Assembly (NCBI GenBank): GCA_045646385.1
Contig: JAZRKQ010000037.1
Span: 66,455 to 130,454 of the forward strand
Length of the DNA: 64,000 bases
Direction of reading: 5' to 3'
Origin: SIG455 sp045646385
GTDB taxonomy: Bacteria; Bacillota; Clostridia; UMGS1810
In this document: one piece after another, positions 17,918-26,156 of the stretch
Layout: each line of letters starts with the position of its first letter
Position numbering within the stretch: position 1 is the stretch's first letter
Made by a program: the position numbers and the translations under genes
The notes under the pieces: model-generated
What the model was told of the DNA's origin: nothing
Databases searched by the model: none
What the model saw: the letters and a program-made list of their open reading frames with translations, nothing else

Positions 17918-17938
17918 TTATACAATATTATTGTATAA
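17918..17938 (-). promoter_or_regulatory. Perfect 21-base palindrome upstream of galE
   Basis: TTATACAATA, one base, TATTGTATAA is a perfect inverted repeat starting 27 bases before galE. On the minus strand TTGCAT and TACAAT, 17 bases apart, form a possible promoter whose -10 lies in the repeat, so it could be an operator. The binding protein is unknown. Confidence 0.55.
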
Positions 17939-17964
17939 CATTTGCTTACTAAATGCAAGAGGTT

Positions 17965-18819
17965 TTACATAATTTCTATTGCATGATAGAATTTATATTC
18001 ACCATTGGGAGCAAGTGTTTTAATAAATCTTTTTTCTTTAAGTTCGTGGCTGTCACCCTCGTAAGCGCAAAAGCCGTCCCAAGGCTCTATGCAAAGATAA
18101 CCAGCCTCAGGCACTTTCCAGAAGCCCAGTTTGTCACAATCAAAATAAACACGTATTGCCTTATTGCTTGATTTACTCTTTAATGTAACGTAGTTCGATT
18201 TTATATCAGTAAAGAATATTCCGTCTATAGCAAAATATTCGTCTTTGAGTTCCAAAATATTTGTTTGACCGAAATCATTTACTTCTCCTCGCCATAATGG
18301 TTCTGTAAGAACTTTTTGTTCAAGGTTTTCAACTTTTTCAAATTCTATATAATGGTCATCGATGCTTGTACCGTCCAAAAGTTTATACCCCTCATGAGCA
18401 CCGGTATTAAAATACATATCTTCTGTTTCAGATGTATTTTTAACCGTGTACCACATCTCAAGTTTATCGCCATTGAGTGTAAATGTTACACAAAAATCAA
18501 ACTTAAACGGATAAATCAGTTTAGTAAGATGATTCTGAACAAGACGCATAACAACCGAATTTTCGTTTTGTTCTACTACGTCAAATTCACAATCCCTTGC
18601 AAAGCCGTGTTGAGAAAACGGATAAGTTTTTCCGTTATGAGTGTAGTAATCATCATAAACAGAACTTACCATAGGAAAAAGCACAGGACAACAACTTGAC
18701 CAGTATTTTGCATCACGTTCCCAGATGTTCTCTGCACTATCTTTAATAAGACTTACAAGTTGAGCACCTCTTGTATCAATTGTTGCTTCAAGTATTTTAT
18801 TTTTAATTGTTACTAGCAT
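17965..18819 (-). CDS. Aldose 1-epimerase (LacX-like)
   Basis: The 284-residue protein belongs to the galactose mutarotase fold, subgroup similar to LacX. It begins 'TIKNKILEATIDTRGAQLVSL' and has 'PVLFPMVSS', 'FSQHGFARD' with the conserved His, 'GAHEGYK' (second His region) and 'EPWDGFCAYEG' near residue 240. It probably interconverts anomers of a hexose or a phosphosugar, feeding galE-linked metabolism 73 bp downstream. Specificity cannot be read from sequence. GGAG precedes the ATG by eight bases. Confidence 0.88.
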   Translation of the reverse strand: MLVTIKNKILEATIDTRGAQLVSLIKDSAENIWERDAKYWSSCCPVLFPMVSSVYDDYYTHNGKTYPFSQHGFARDCEFDVVEQNENSVVMRLVQNHLTKLIYPFKFDFCVTFTLNGDKLEMWYTVKNTSETEDMYFNTGAHEGYKLLDGTSIDDHYIEFEKVENLEQKVLTEPLWRGEVNDFGQTNILELKDEYFAIDGIFFTDIKSNYVTLKSKSSNKAIRVYFDCDKLGFWKVPEAGYLCIEPWDGFCAYEGDSHELKEKRFIKTLAPNGEYKFYHAIEIM

Positions 18820-18884
18820 TGCATACTCTCCTTTTCTGTATAACTTCCTTTACTGCTATAAAAATATCACTATAATCATATTTA

Positions 18885-18913
18885 ATAATAGCATGTTTGG
18901 TACACATTGTCAA
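18885..18913 (-). promoter_or_regulatory. Sigma-A promoter of the mutarotase gene
   Basis: On the minus strand TTGACA (18913-18908) and TATTAT (18890-18885) are 17 bases apart. It lies about 65 bases before the gene. Confidence 0.75.
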
Positions 18914-18938
18914 TTGATGCCGAAATCCTTAACTGTAT

Positions 18939-18988
18939 AAAAAAACAGAGCCCTATCGGACTCTGTTTTTTAATGCGAGTGATGGGAC
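18939..18988 (-). repeat. Duplicated tRNA-Leu 3' end plus terminator, copy 1
   Basis: These 50 bases repeat 19132-19181 with one mismatch. They include the terminator hairpin and the last 14-15 bases of the tRNA-Leu gene. The rest of the tRNA is missing here; unrelated, hairpin-rich sequence follows to 19131, for example GAAAGCC/GGCTTTC near 19020-19036. The layout resembles a partial duplication or the scar of an insertion at the tRNA 3' end. Confidence 0.85.
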
Positions 18989-19131
18989 AAAGGCGTTCCG
19001 CCTTCCCTGTTTGGCGACCGAAAGCCAAGGCTTTCAGTACCCGCCTGCACACGATTTTTCTAAAAAACAGTATACCATACTGTTTTTTTACGAAAAATCC
19101 CCTCTTAGGGTTCAAGTCCCTACATTATATT
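18989..19131. other. 143-base hairpin-rich spacer between the tRNA-Leu repeats
   Basis: No gene is supported here. The stretch contains small inverted repeats (GGCG/CGCC, GAAAGCC/GGCTTTC), a long hairpin near 19048-19099 with ACAGTAT/ATACTGT and flanking T/A runs, and at about 19107-19121 a T-arm-like piece AGGGTTCAAGTCCCT on the plus strand, opposite in orientation to tRNA-Leu. It looks like a small mobile or rearranged element. Confidence 0.5.
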
Positions 19132-19166
19132 AAAAAAACAGAGCCCTAACGGACTCTGTTTTTTAA
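19132..19166 (-). terminator. Terminator of tRNA-Leu
   Basis: On the minus strand AACAGAGTCC, loop GTTA, GGGCTCTG and seven T residues follow the tRNA directly. Confidence 0.88.
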
Positions 19167-19247
19167 TGCGAGTGATGGGACTTGAACCCATACGTCATAA
19201 ACACACGCCCCTCAAACGTGCCTGTCTGCCAGTTCCAGCACACTCGC
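19167..19247 (-). tRNA. tRNA-Leu (anticodon GAG)
   Basis: The 81-base gene has acceptor GCGAGTG/CACTCGC with discriminator A, an anticodon stem CACGT/GCGTG around loop TTGAGGG (anticodon GAG), a variable arm, and a T-arm with GGGTTCAAGTCCC. The length and variable arm fit class II tRNA-Leu. CCA is not encoded. Confidence 0.94.
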
Positions 19248-19262
19248 TTACGAACATTAATT

Positions 19263-19291
19263 ATTATAGCACACGTATCTTGATATGTCAA
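19263..19291 (-). promoter_or_regulatory. Consensus promoter of tRNA-Leu
   Basis: On the minus strand TTGACA (19291-19286) and TATAAT (19268-19263) are perfect and 17 bases apart. Confidence 0.92.
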
Positions 19292-19323
19292 CAAAAATTT
19301 TCATATTTTTTAAAAATTTTTTA

Positions 19324-19347
19324 AAGGGCGTAATTAACGCCCTTTTT
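19324..19347 (-). terminator. Hairpin after hslO
   Basis: AAAGGGCGT and ACGCCCTTT form a 9-bp stem eight bases after the hslO stop; the T tract is short, so it is a modest terminator. Confidence 0.65.
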
Positions 19348-19354
19348 ATTGAAA

Positions 19355-20245
19355 TTATTCTCTTGTGGCTTCGTCCAACAAAGCGGAAAGTTCGTCTTTG
19401 CCGAAGTTATATACGCTATCACAAAAGTGACAGGTAAGTTCAGCGGAGCCGTCCTCTTCAATAATTTTTTTAATTTCTTTTTTACCGAGCGAAACTATTG
19501 CGCGCTCTACCCTTTCGCGTGAGCAATCGCATCTGTATTCTACATCTGTCTTTTCTGTTATTTCATATTCAAAGCCTTCCAGAAGAAGAGCAAGCATATC
19601 TTCCGGTGTTTTACCTTCACTCATTAAAGTGGTAACAGATTTAATTTTAGAAAGATTTTCCTCTAACTTATCAATATCGCTGTCCATCGCCTCGGGCATA
19701 ACCTGTACTATAAATCCGCCTGAACATTTAATAGACAAATCCACGTCAACCAATACACCTACGCCTACTGATGACGGTGTCTGTTCAGAAATTGCAAAGT
19801 ATGATGTTAAATCATCCCCAATTTCGCCGCTTACAAGCGGAACTTTGCCAACATAAGGCTCTTTAAGGCCAAAATCTCGTATAACTGTAAGATAACCATT
19901 TTTGCCTACAGCACCGCCTACGTCCAATTTTCCGTACTCGTTGTTGGGCAAATCTACAAGCGGATTATCCACATACCCTTTAACATTGCCCTTAAAGTCC
20001 GAAACCGCCATAACTCTGCCGATTGGCCCGTTACCGGTTAATTGCAAAGTGATGGTATCACCCTCTGATTTAAGCATAGTTCCCATCATAGACGCAGCAG
20101 TTAACAATCTGCCAAGTGCTGCGGAGGCAATAGGATATGTTTTATGCATACGGTGCGCTTCGTTAGCAAGACTTGTGGTGTCGGCAGCAAACGCACGAAG
20201 GCAACCATCTTTAGTAACTGCGCGGATAATATAATCTTTACTCAT
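19355..20245 (-). CDS. hslO: 33 kDa redox-regulated chaperonin HslO
   Basis: The 296-residue protein is Hsp33, a holdase activated by oxidative unfolding in the cytosol. Its C-terminal redox switch has the zinc-binding cysteines in CxC ('YRCDCSRERV') and CxxC ('CHFC'), about 30 residues apart, all four present. The N-terminus 'MSKDYIIRAVTKDGCLRAFA' is typical. The ATG at 20245 follows AAAGGAA; an open extension upstream has no family similarity. A hairpin separates it from the decarboxylase genes, so it may have its own promoter. Confidence 0.95.
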   Translation of the reverse strand: MSKDYIIRAVTKDGCLRAFAADTTSLANEAHRMHKTYPIASAALGRLLTAASMMGTMLKSEGDTITLQLTGNGPIGRVMAVSDFKGNVKGYVDNPLVDLPNNEYGKLDVGGAVGKNGYLTVIRDFGLKEPYVGKVPLVSGEIGDDLTSYFAISEQTPSSVGVGVLVDVDLSIKCSGGFIVQVMPEAMDSDIDKLEENLSKIKSVTTLMSEGKTPEDMLALLLEGFEYEITEKTDVEYRCDCSRERVERAIVSLGKKEIKKIIEEDGSAELTCHFCDSVYNFGKDELSALLDEATRE

Positions 20246-20272
20246 TGAGAAAATCTTCCTTTCGATAAGTAA

Positions 20273-20299
20273 ATGGCGGAAGGGATTACCCTCCGCCAT
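20273..20299 (-). terminator. Hairpin after oadA
   Basis: ATGGCGGAGGG and CCCTTCCGCCAT pair almost fully with an AATC-type loop between oadA and hslO; only three T residues follow. It probably ends or attenuates the decarboxylase operon. Confidence 0.65.
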
Positions 20300-20314
20300 A
20301 CATTTATGTTCAAA

Positions 20315-21706
20315 TTAAAGAACTTCGGTAATTGATACAGAGTTTACATCAACCTCTTTAACCTGAGGACCTTTTCTGTATTCAAAGAATTTAGTTGCAA
20401 CCTGGTCGAACAGTGCATATGAAAGCACGTCCTCCTCCTGCTGCATATATTCTTTGCACTGCTCTCTTAATTTATCCAATTCGGGAGCAATATTATCTGC
20501 AGGACGGCATGTGATAGGCTCTTCATCACCTATAATCTTCTTTCTGAACTCGTCAGAAATAGCAACGGGGGTTCTGCCGTATTCTCCACGCACGATACCT
20601 TTTGTTTCTTTAGATACCATTTTGTATCTTTCGCCCATCAGTACGTTGAGTACTGCCTGAGTACCTACAATCTGACTTGTAGGAGTAACAAGCGGCAACC
20701 AACCGAGGTCTTCACGTACACGGGGGATTTCTTTTAATACTTCTTCAAACTTATCTTCAGCGTTCTGCTGTTTAAGTTGAGATACGAGGTTTGAAAGCAT
20801 ACCGCCCGGAACCTGATACTTAAGTGTATTGATGTCAACACCAAGTACCTTTGTGCTCATAAGACCGCTTTCCAAAGATTTCTCTCTTAAGGGTCTGAAA
20901 TAGTCAGCAATTTCAGTAAGAGCGTCAATATCAATACCTGTGTCATAGCCTGTGCCTTCAAGTGTTTTTACCAAAGGCTCTGTTGCAGGCTGGCTTGTGC
21001 CCATTGCCAGAGGTGACATAGCACAGTCAACTACGTCTACACCTGCTTCGATGGCTTTAAGATATGTCATAGAAGCCACACCGCTTGTGTAGTGTGTATG
21101 CAACTGAATCGGCACTTTAACTGCCTTTTTAAGTTCAGTAACGAGTTTTTCAGCCTCGTAAGGGATAAGCAGACCTGCCATATCCTTGATACAGATTGAA
21201 TCTGCACCACAGTTTTCGTACTCTTTAGCAAGATTTACAAAGAACGGAATATCGTGAACAGGGCTGATTGTGTATGAAATTGCCGCCTGAACATGACCGC
21301 CCTCTTTTTTAGTTGCATTGATTGCAGTCTGCAGGTTTCTTACGTCGTTAAGTGCATCAAAAATTCTTATAATATTGATACCGTTAGCAATAGATTTCTG
21401 TACAAAGTATTCAACAACGTCATCTGCGTAGTGACGGTATCCTAAGATATTCTGACCACGGAAGAGCATCTGCAAAGGAGTGTTTTTAGCTTTATCCTTA
21501 ATCTGTCTTAATCTATCCCAGGGGTCTTCGTTAAGGAAACGCAGGCAGGAGTCAAATGTTGCTCCGCCCCATGCTTCCAGCGAATGATAACCCACTTTAT
21601 CCATCTTTTCTATAATGGGAAGCATCTCTGCGGTTGTCATTCGAGTAGCGATAAGCGACTGATGAGCATCACGCAGGACGGTTTCTGTAATACCAACTTT
21701 AGCCAT
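20315..21706 (-). CDS. oadA: Carboxyltransferase subunit of Na+-pumping decarboxylase (OadA-like)
   Basis: The 463-residue protein moves the carboxyl group from oxaloacetate (or a related acid) to biotin. It has 'VLRDAHQSLIATRM' (Asp ligand), 'EAWGGATFDSCLRFL', the carboxylated-Lys region 'CIKDMAGLL' and the metal-binding 'LHTHYTSG'. It lacks the C-terminal biotin domain present in the E. coli-like/Klebsiella OadA; that domain is encoded separately at 22968-23327. It is the last of four clustered genes, 24 bp after oadB. PycB-type pyruvate carboxylase subunits look similar, but the neighbouring membrane subunits favour a decarboxylase. Confidence 0.92.
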   Translation of the reverse strand: MAKVGITETVLRDAHQSLIATRMTTAEMLPIIEKMDKVGYHSLEAWGGATFDSCLRFLNEDPWDRLRQIKDKAKNTPLQMLFRGQNILGYRHYADDVVEYFVQKSIANGINIIRIFDALNDVRNLQTAINATKKEGGHVQAAISYTISPVHDIPFFVNLAKEYENCGADSICIKDMAGLLIPYEAEKLVTELKKAVKVPIQLHTHYTSGVASMTYLKAIEAGVDVVDCAMSPLAMGTSQPATEPLVKTLEGTGYDTGIDIDALTEIADYFRPLREKSLESGLMSTKVLGVDINTLKYQVPGGMLSNLVSQLKQQNAEDKFEEVLKEIPRVREDLGWLPLVTPTSQIVGTQAVLNVLMGERYKMVSKETKGIVRGEYGRTPVAISDEFRKKIIGDEEPITCRPADNIAPELDKLREQCKEYMQQEEDVLSYALFDQVATKFFEYRKGPQVKEVDVNSVSITEVL

Positions 21707-21730
21707 ATTATATACCTCCTATTATACTAA

Positions 21731-22948
21731 TTAACCAACCATTGACAGGAATACACCTGCTGCTACGGCTGAACCGATAACACCTGCCACATTGGGGCCC
21801 ATAGCGTGCATAAGCAGGAAGTTAGCAGGGTTTTCTTTCTGACCAACCATCTGCGAAACACGTGCCGCCATAGGAACGGCAGATACACCTGCAGAACCGA
21901 TAAGCGGATTGATTTTACCACCGGTAAGTTTGCACATAAGTTTACCAAGAAGCAATCCACCTGCAGTAGAGATGCAGAATGCAACCAGACCGAGAGCGAT
22001 AATCATAATTGTTTCAAGTCTTAAGAATGAACTTGCAGTTGCAGTAGCACCTACAGTTAAACCTAAGAAAATTGTAACAATGTTCATAAGTTCGTTCTGT
22101 GCAGTTTTGCTGATACGGTCAACAACACCACATTCTTTTGCAAGGTTACCAAGCATAAGCATACCAACCAATGCTGCTGCATCGGGGAGTATTAAAGATA
22201 CAACTATTGCAACAAGAATTGGGAATATGATTTTTTCTGTTTTGCTTACAGGGCGAAGTTGCTCCATAACAATCATACGTTCTTTTTTAGTGGTAAGCGC
22301 CTTCATAATTGGCGGCTGAATAACAGGAATCAGCGCCATATATGAGTATGCTGCTACTGCAATGGCAGGGAGCAGATGGCTTGCCAATGTTTTTGTTACA
22401 TAAATAGCAGTAGGACCATCAGCACCGCCGATAATACCTATAGAGCATGCTTCTTCCACGGTAAATCCCAAAAGAAGTGCACCGAAGAATGTAACGAATA
22501 CACCTAACTGTGCTGCTGCACCTAAAAGAAGACTCTTAGGGTTAGCAATAAGTGGTGAAAAGTCTGTCATGGCACCTACGCCCAAAAAGATAAGCGGTGG
22601 ATAGATACCGAGTTTAACACCTAAGTACAAAAGGTCTAAAAGACCGCCTTTGGAAAGAACAAGGCCAAAGTCAATTTCCTTAGCAGTAAACCATTCGTTA
22701 TGGAAAAGTCCTGCTGCAGGCATATTTGCTATAAGCATACCAAAGGCAATAGGAAGAAGGAGCAACGGCTCAAACTTCTTAACAATTGCAAGATATAAAA
22801 GCACGCAGGCAACAACTATCATAATGATAGTACCCAAAGCACCTGAAATACCACCGTCGACAATCTGGAAGAAACCGTTGTCGAACATTCTGGCAAAACC
22901 TGTAGATGCTAAGAATTTGCCTATGCCGTTTGTAAGAGTTTCTAACAT
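21731..22948 (-). CDS. oadB: Na+-translocating decarboxylase, beta (membrane) subunit
   Basis: The 405-residue membrane protein releases CO2 from carboxybiotin and exports Na+. It has about ten hydrophobic helices, the signature 'GVGAMTDFSPLIANP' with the conserved Asp, 'GIIGGADGPTAIYV' and the C-terminal 'GSAGVSAVPMAARVSQ', typical of OadB/GcdB/MmdB. The substrate depends on the alpha subunit. It sits between the biotin carrier (19 bp upstream) and oadA (24 bp downstream). Confidence 0.95.
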   Translation of the reverse strand: MLETLTNGIGKFLASTGFARMFDNGFFQIVDGGISGALGTIIMIVVACVLLYLAIVKKFEPLLLLPIAFGMLIANMPAAGLFHNEWFTAKEIDFGLVLSKGGLLDLLYLGVKLGIYPPLIFLGVGAMTDFSPLIANPKSLLLGAAAQLGVFVTFFGALLLGFTVEEACSIGIIGGADGPTAIYVTKTLASHLLPAIAVAAYSYMALIPVIQPPIMKALTTKKERMIVMEQLRPVSKTEKIIFPILVAIVVSLILPDAAALVGMLMLGNLAKECGVVDRISKTAQNELMNIVTIFLGLTVGATATASSFLRLETIMIIALGLVAFCISTAGGLLLGKLMCKLTGGKINPLIGSAGVSAVPMAARVSQMVGQKENPANFLLMHAMGPNVAGVIGSAVAAGVFLSMVG

Positions 22949-22967
22949 TATTTATTCACCCGCCTAA

Positions 22968-23327
22968 TCAGTTAATAGAAACTAAAGCGTCGCCTGTGTT
23001 TACAGATGCGCCTTTGGTTGTATTAATGGCTGCAACTGTACCTGCTTTAGGAGCCATAATTTCGTTTTCCATTTTCATAGCCTCTAAAATGCAAAGAACA
23101 TCGCCTTCTGCTACTGTGTCGCCAACTTTTACTTTAACATCCATGATGTTACCAGGCATTGGAGCAGAAACAACTGTTGCGCCGGCTGGTGCTGCTGCGG
23201 GAGCAGGTGCTGCTGCAGGCGCGGGTGTTGCTGCGGGAGCCGCTGCAGGAGCAGGTGCTGCACCGCCGATTTCTTCAACCTCTACTTCGTAGAGAGTACC
23301 GTTTACATTAATATTATATTTTCTCAT
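22968..23327 (-). CDS. Biotin carrier protein of the decarboxylase
   Basis: The 119-residue protein has a short N-terminal domain, a flexible Ala/Pro linker (residues about 25-48) and a biotinyl domain with the attachment site 'EAMKMENE' (Lys near residue 84). It carries the carboxyl group from OadA to OadB. This domain is free-standing here, as in glutaconyl- or methylmalonyl-CoA decarboxylases. The ribosome binding site is a weak AAAGGG. Confidence 0.93.
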   Translation of the reverse strand: MRKYNINVNGTLYEVEVEEIGGAAPAPAAAPAATPAPAAAPAPAAAPAGATVVSAPMPGNIMDVKVKVGDTVAEGDVLCILEAMKMENEIMAPKAGTVAAINTTKGASVNTGDALVSIN

Positions 23328-23354
23328 GTTAATTACCCTTTCTTTAATAAAAAT

Positions 23355-23672
23355 TTACATCTTTTTGTAAGACTTAACCCTTAAGTTAGTAGAGTTAGAA
23401 TCTGCTGCAACAGCAGCGGTAAATACTGCTACAAGTTCGTCCTCGTTAGCAGGTGGTGCAGATGCCACGACCTTAGGTGTGCTCATCTTACGTTCGCTTT
23501 TGGCAGCAGGTGTGCTTGCCTTGGGTGCTGCTGCAGGAGCAGTTGCTTTAGTTTCAGGTCTGTAAAAAACAACCTTCATCAAAGCAAGTATCGCCCACAA
23601 AAGAATTAGCACGGCGAAAACTGTACCTATACCAAGAATGAAAATTAATACTGCCTGTCCCCAATCTACCAT
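23355..23672 (-). CDS. oadG: Decarboxylase gamma (OadG-family) subunit
   Basis: The 105-residue protein has one N-terminal membrane helix ('AVLIFILGIGTVFAVLILLW') followed by an Ala/Pro-rich linker and a short C-terminal tail, the build of OadG/MmdD, which holds the complex together. The ATG at 23672 follows GGTGA by six bases; two upstream in-frame GTG codons lie in the ribosome binding site. It is the first gene of the four-gene operon. Confidence 0.85.
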   Translation of the reverse strand: MVDWGQAVLIFILGIGTVFAVLILLWAILALMKVVFYRPETKATAPAAAPKASTPAAKSERKMSTPKVVASAPPANEDELVAVFTAAVAADSNSTNLRVKSYKKM

Positions 23673-23844
23673 TTTATTCACCACACTTTCAATGATTTAG
23701 TTCGTCCTTAAGCGGACAATGATACATATTATCAGCAGAAAAAGATTTGTTTTTCTACATATTGTATAAAACAAATCCAAATCTTGCCTTATTCTAACAT
23801 TTCTACAAAAACTCTTTTTTTCCTTTTTTTATCTTGTAAAATTT
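23673..23844. other. Promoter region of the decarboxylase operon
   Basis: These 172 bases are AT-rich with long T runs. No clear consensus promoter or riboswitch is visible, although the operon must start here. Confidence 0.4.
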
Positions 23845-24228
23845 TTAACAATGTTTTTCGAAATATCCTGTTAAATTTAGATAAAAAGTAACATTTTTTT
23901 TGTTGTATAAACTTTTTAAGTTATTCTCTGCAGGAGAAAATCCAAGACGTTTCAACATAACAGGTTTATCAAGTGCACATATGCAGTCGTAAACCTTGCG
24001 GCGTTCGGTAAAATTCAAAAGCGATTTAAATATCCCGTGTTCTAAATTTTCCATTCCTTCAACAGTTTCTACATCTACAATTTCTGCATAATCGCCATAC
24101 ATAGCAACAGCACCAAATCCTAAATATTCCTCACCGTCTTTAGCGGTAAATACAAATACATCATCAGAATATGACTTATTGATAAGTTTACAGTTTTTAT
24201 AATCTTTATCAGGTAGTATAGTAACCAT
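23845..24228 (-). CDS. GNAT-like protein of unknown substrate
   Basis: The 127-residue protein shows alternating strands and helices compatible with an N-acetyltransferase fold: 'YLGFGAVAMYGDYAEIVDVET' could be strands 3-4, and 'CALDKPVMLKRLGF' looks like the C-terminal region of GNAT proteins. The acetyl-CoA loop (Q/RxxGxG/A) is not obvious, so activity is uncertain. It begins 3 bp after rluB on the same strand and is probably cotranslated with it. Confidence 0.6.
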   Translation of the reverse strand: MVTILPDKDYKNCKLINKSYSDDVFVFTAKDGEEYLGFGAVAMYGDYAEIVDVETVEGMENLEHGIFKSLLNFTERRKVYDCICALDKPVMLKRLGFSPAENNLKSLYNKKNVTFYLNLTGYFEKHC

Positions 24229-24231
24229 AAT

Positions 24232-24954
24232 TCATTTTCCTTTCAGGCTGTTAATTTCACGTTCGGTTAGTTCTCTCCATTCACCGCTTTTTAAGTTGCC
24301 GAGTTTTATTTTACCTACGGATATGCGTTTAAGTTTTAAAACTCTGTGTCCTACTGCCTCGAACATCTTGCGCACCTGACGGTTTTTGCCTTCGTGTATT
24401 GTAATGCGTACAACCGATTTGCCATCACGTTCATCAACTATATCAACTTTTGCAGGAGATGTAACAAAGCCGTCTATATTCACACCACAACACAATGACA
24501 CCACTTCATCTTCAGTAAGCCTGCCTCGTATAACAGCCTCATAAGTTTTGTTTATATTATGCTTGGGATGTGTAACTGCATAAGTAAAATCACCGTCATT
24601 TGTTAAAAATATAAGCCCCTCGGTGTCATAGTCAAGTCTGCCTACAGGATACAGTCTTTCGGGAAAATCATTTTTAACCAAGTCTATAACCGTTTGTCTG
24701 CCCCTGTCATCAGACGCTGAACTTAAATATCCTACAGGTTTATTAAGCGCTATATAAACCTTTCGTTCATTGTACGAAACCGGTTTGCCGTCAAACGCAA
24801 CTTTGTCTTTAGAAGACACCTTTGTACCAAGTTCCGTTACAATATTACCGTTTACCGAAACTCTGCCGTCGGTAATAAGTTTTTCTGCTGCCCTGCGTGA
24901 TGCCACACCGCAAAGCGCCAGATATTTCTGAAGACGCATTTTATCATCTGTCAT
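24232..24954 (-). CDS. rluB: rRNA pseudouridine synthase (RsuA/RluB family)
   Basis: The 240-residue enzyme turns a uridine in rRNA into pseudouridine. It has an N-terminal S4 RNA-binding domain ('RLQKYLALCGVASRR', residues 7-21) and the catalytic 'VGRLDYDTEGLIFLTNDG' with the essential Asp near residue 105, then 'KTYEAVI' and 'GKNRQVRKM'. Length and motifs are standard for RluB/RsuA; which of the two cannot be settled here. It is near the end of the conserved lysA-scp-gerW-dac block. Confidence 0.93.
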   Translation of the reverse strand: MTDDKMRLQKYLALCGVASRRAAEKLITDGRVSVNGNIVTELGTKVSSKDKVAFDGKPVSYNERKVYIALNKPVGYLSSASDDRGRQTVIDLVKNDFPERLYPVGRLDYDTEGLIFLTNDGDFTYAVTHPKHNINKTYEAVIRGRLTEDEVVSLCCGVNIDGFVTSPAKVDIVDERDGKSVVRITIHEGKNRQVRKMFEAVGHRVLKLKRISVGKIKLGNLKSGEWRELTEREINSLKGK

Positions 24955-24969
24955 ATATAAATTCCTTTC

Positions 24970-26118
24970 TCAGCAGGTCATTCTGTACATCAAAAAGAAC
25001 GACTTGAATATTTTTCGTAAACTGTTTAAGATTGTTTCAGGCTCACAATATGCGACACTTCCGTTGGAAACAGCCGCAACTGTGCCAATAAGATTACCAT
25101 TATAATAAAAATCCACCTTTCCCACTTCCTGACCAAAGCCAAGCGGTGCAGTTAAAGTTTGGGGAAGTGAATATCTCATCTCAACCTGCGGGATAGTTCC
25201 GTTTTTAGCGGGCATAGAAAAGCCTTTTTCGGCGATAATTTCTACAGTATTGGTAACACCGTTTACAATCGGGATAGTTGCAAGATAATCGTTTTCTTTA
25301 AGCAATTGCCTATTTTCATAATTTTCAAAAGCATAGTTAAGCATTGATATATGGTCGTTCCAATCATCAGGTGCATTTAAAGTGACCGCTATAACCTGAT
25401 ACCCCTCTTTAGTTGCGCTGGATACCAAGCACCTGCCGGACTTTTTTGTAAACCCTGTTTTTACACCATCGCACCCCTCATACATATTTAACAGTTTGTT
25501 ATGATTTTTAAGTTGACGGGGATAATCTCTGTCCTGCCATGGTATTTTAACATTTTTAGTTGAAACAATCTCAGCAAATGCAGGTATGGTCATACCATAG
25601 CGTGTGATTTTTGCAAGGTCGTATGCCGTAGTATAGTGACCTTCTGCATCAAGCCCGTTAGGATTTTTAAAACTTGTATCTTTGGCTCCTATTTTTGCCG
25701 CAGTAGTGTTCATTAAATCGGCAAACGCTTCAATACTTCCTGATATATGCATAGCAATAGCCACAGCAGCATCATTACCCGATGCAAGCATAAGTCCATA
25801 AGTTAAATCTCGTAGTGATATAACCTCATCATGACCCAAGTACATTGACGAGCCCTCAACACCCACAGCGCTTGGATGCACCTTTACCATATCATCGGGA
25901 TTTCCGTTTTCCAAAGCGCATATGGCAGTCATAATTTTCGTGGTACTTGCCATACGCCTGCGCTCGTATGCATTTTTTTCGTATATTACATCGCCTGTTA
26001 AACTATCAATTACAATAGCGCTATGCGCAGAAATTCCCAATGCATAACATTGCGTATACGGAACTGCAAATAAAACAACAAATATTAAACTTAAAATTTT
26101 TAATCTCAAAAAAATCAC
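24970..26118 (-). CDS. dacF: D-alanyl-D-alanine carboxypeptidase (PBP5/DacF type)
   Basis: The enzyme trims the last D-Ala from peptidoglycan stem peptides outside the membrane. It has a signal sequence (about residues 1-26), the S-x-x-K motif 'ASTTKIM', S-x-N in 'ASGNDAAVA' and K-T-G in 'GVKTGFTKKSG', then a beta-rich C-terminal domain and a hydrophobic end that may anchor it. The start is unsettled: a GTG (26118) lies inside an AGGTGA ribosome binding site, whereas a TTG at 26109 is five bases behind it. Both sit in the arm and T run of a hairpin, so expression may be limited. Its place behind gerW fits sporulation-linked DacF. Confidence 0.92.
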   Translation of the reverse strand: MIFLRLKILSLIFVVLFAVPYTQCYALGISAHSAIVIDSLTGDVIYEKNAYERRRMASTTKIMTAICALENGNPDDMVKVHPSAVGVEGSSMYLGHDEVISLRDLTYGLMLASGNDAAVAIAMHISGSIEAFADLMNTTAAKIGAKDTSFKNPNGLDAEGHYTTAYDLAKITRYGMTIPAFAEIVSTKNVKIPWQDRDYPRQLKNHNKLLNMYEGCDGVKTGFTKKSGRCLVSSATKEGYQVIAVTLNAPDDWNDHISMLNYAFENYENRQLLKENDYLATIPIVNGVTNTVEIIAEKGFSMPAKNGTIPQVEMRYSLPQTLTAPLGFGQEVGKVDFYYNGNLIGTVAAVSNGSVAYCEPETILNSLRKIFKSFFLMYRMTC

Positions 26119-26151
26119 CTACCATTATAAAATATAGTAGGCAGGTGATTT
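26108..26151 (-). terminator. Hairpin overlapping the dac start (terminator or attenuator)
   Basis: AAATCACCT (minus strand, 26151-26143) pairs with AGGTGATTT (26120-26112), and seven T residues follow at 26114-26108. The 3' arm holds the AGGTGA ribosome binding site of the dac gene. It could end gerW transcripts and also hide the dac start. Confidence 0.65.
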
Positions 26152-26156
26152 ATTTA

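Noticed and set aside
18882..19149. Open frames on both strands in the tRNA-Leu repeat region
   Set aside because: They run through terminator hairpins and tRNA pieces, so they are products of the repeat and not genes.
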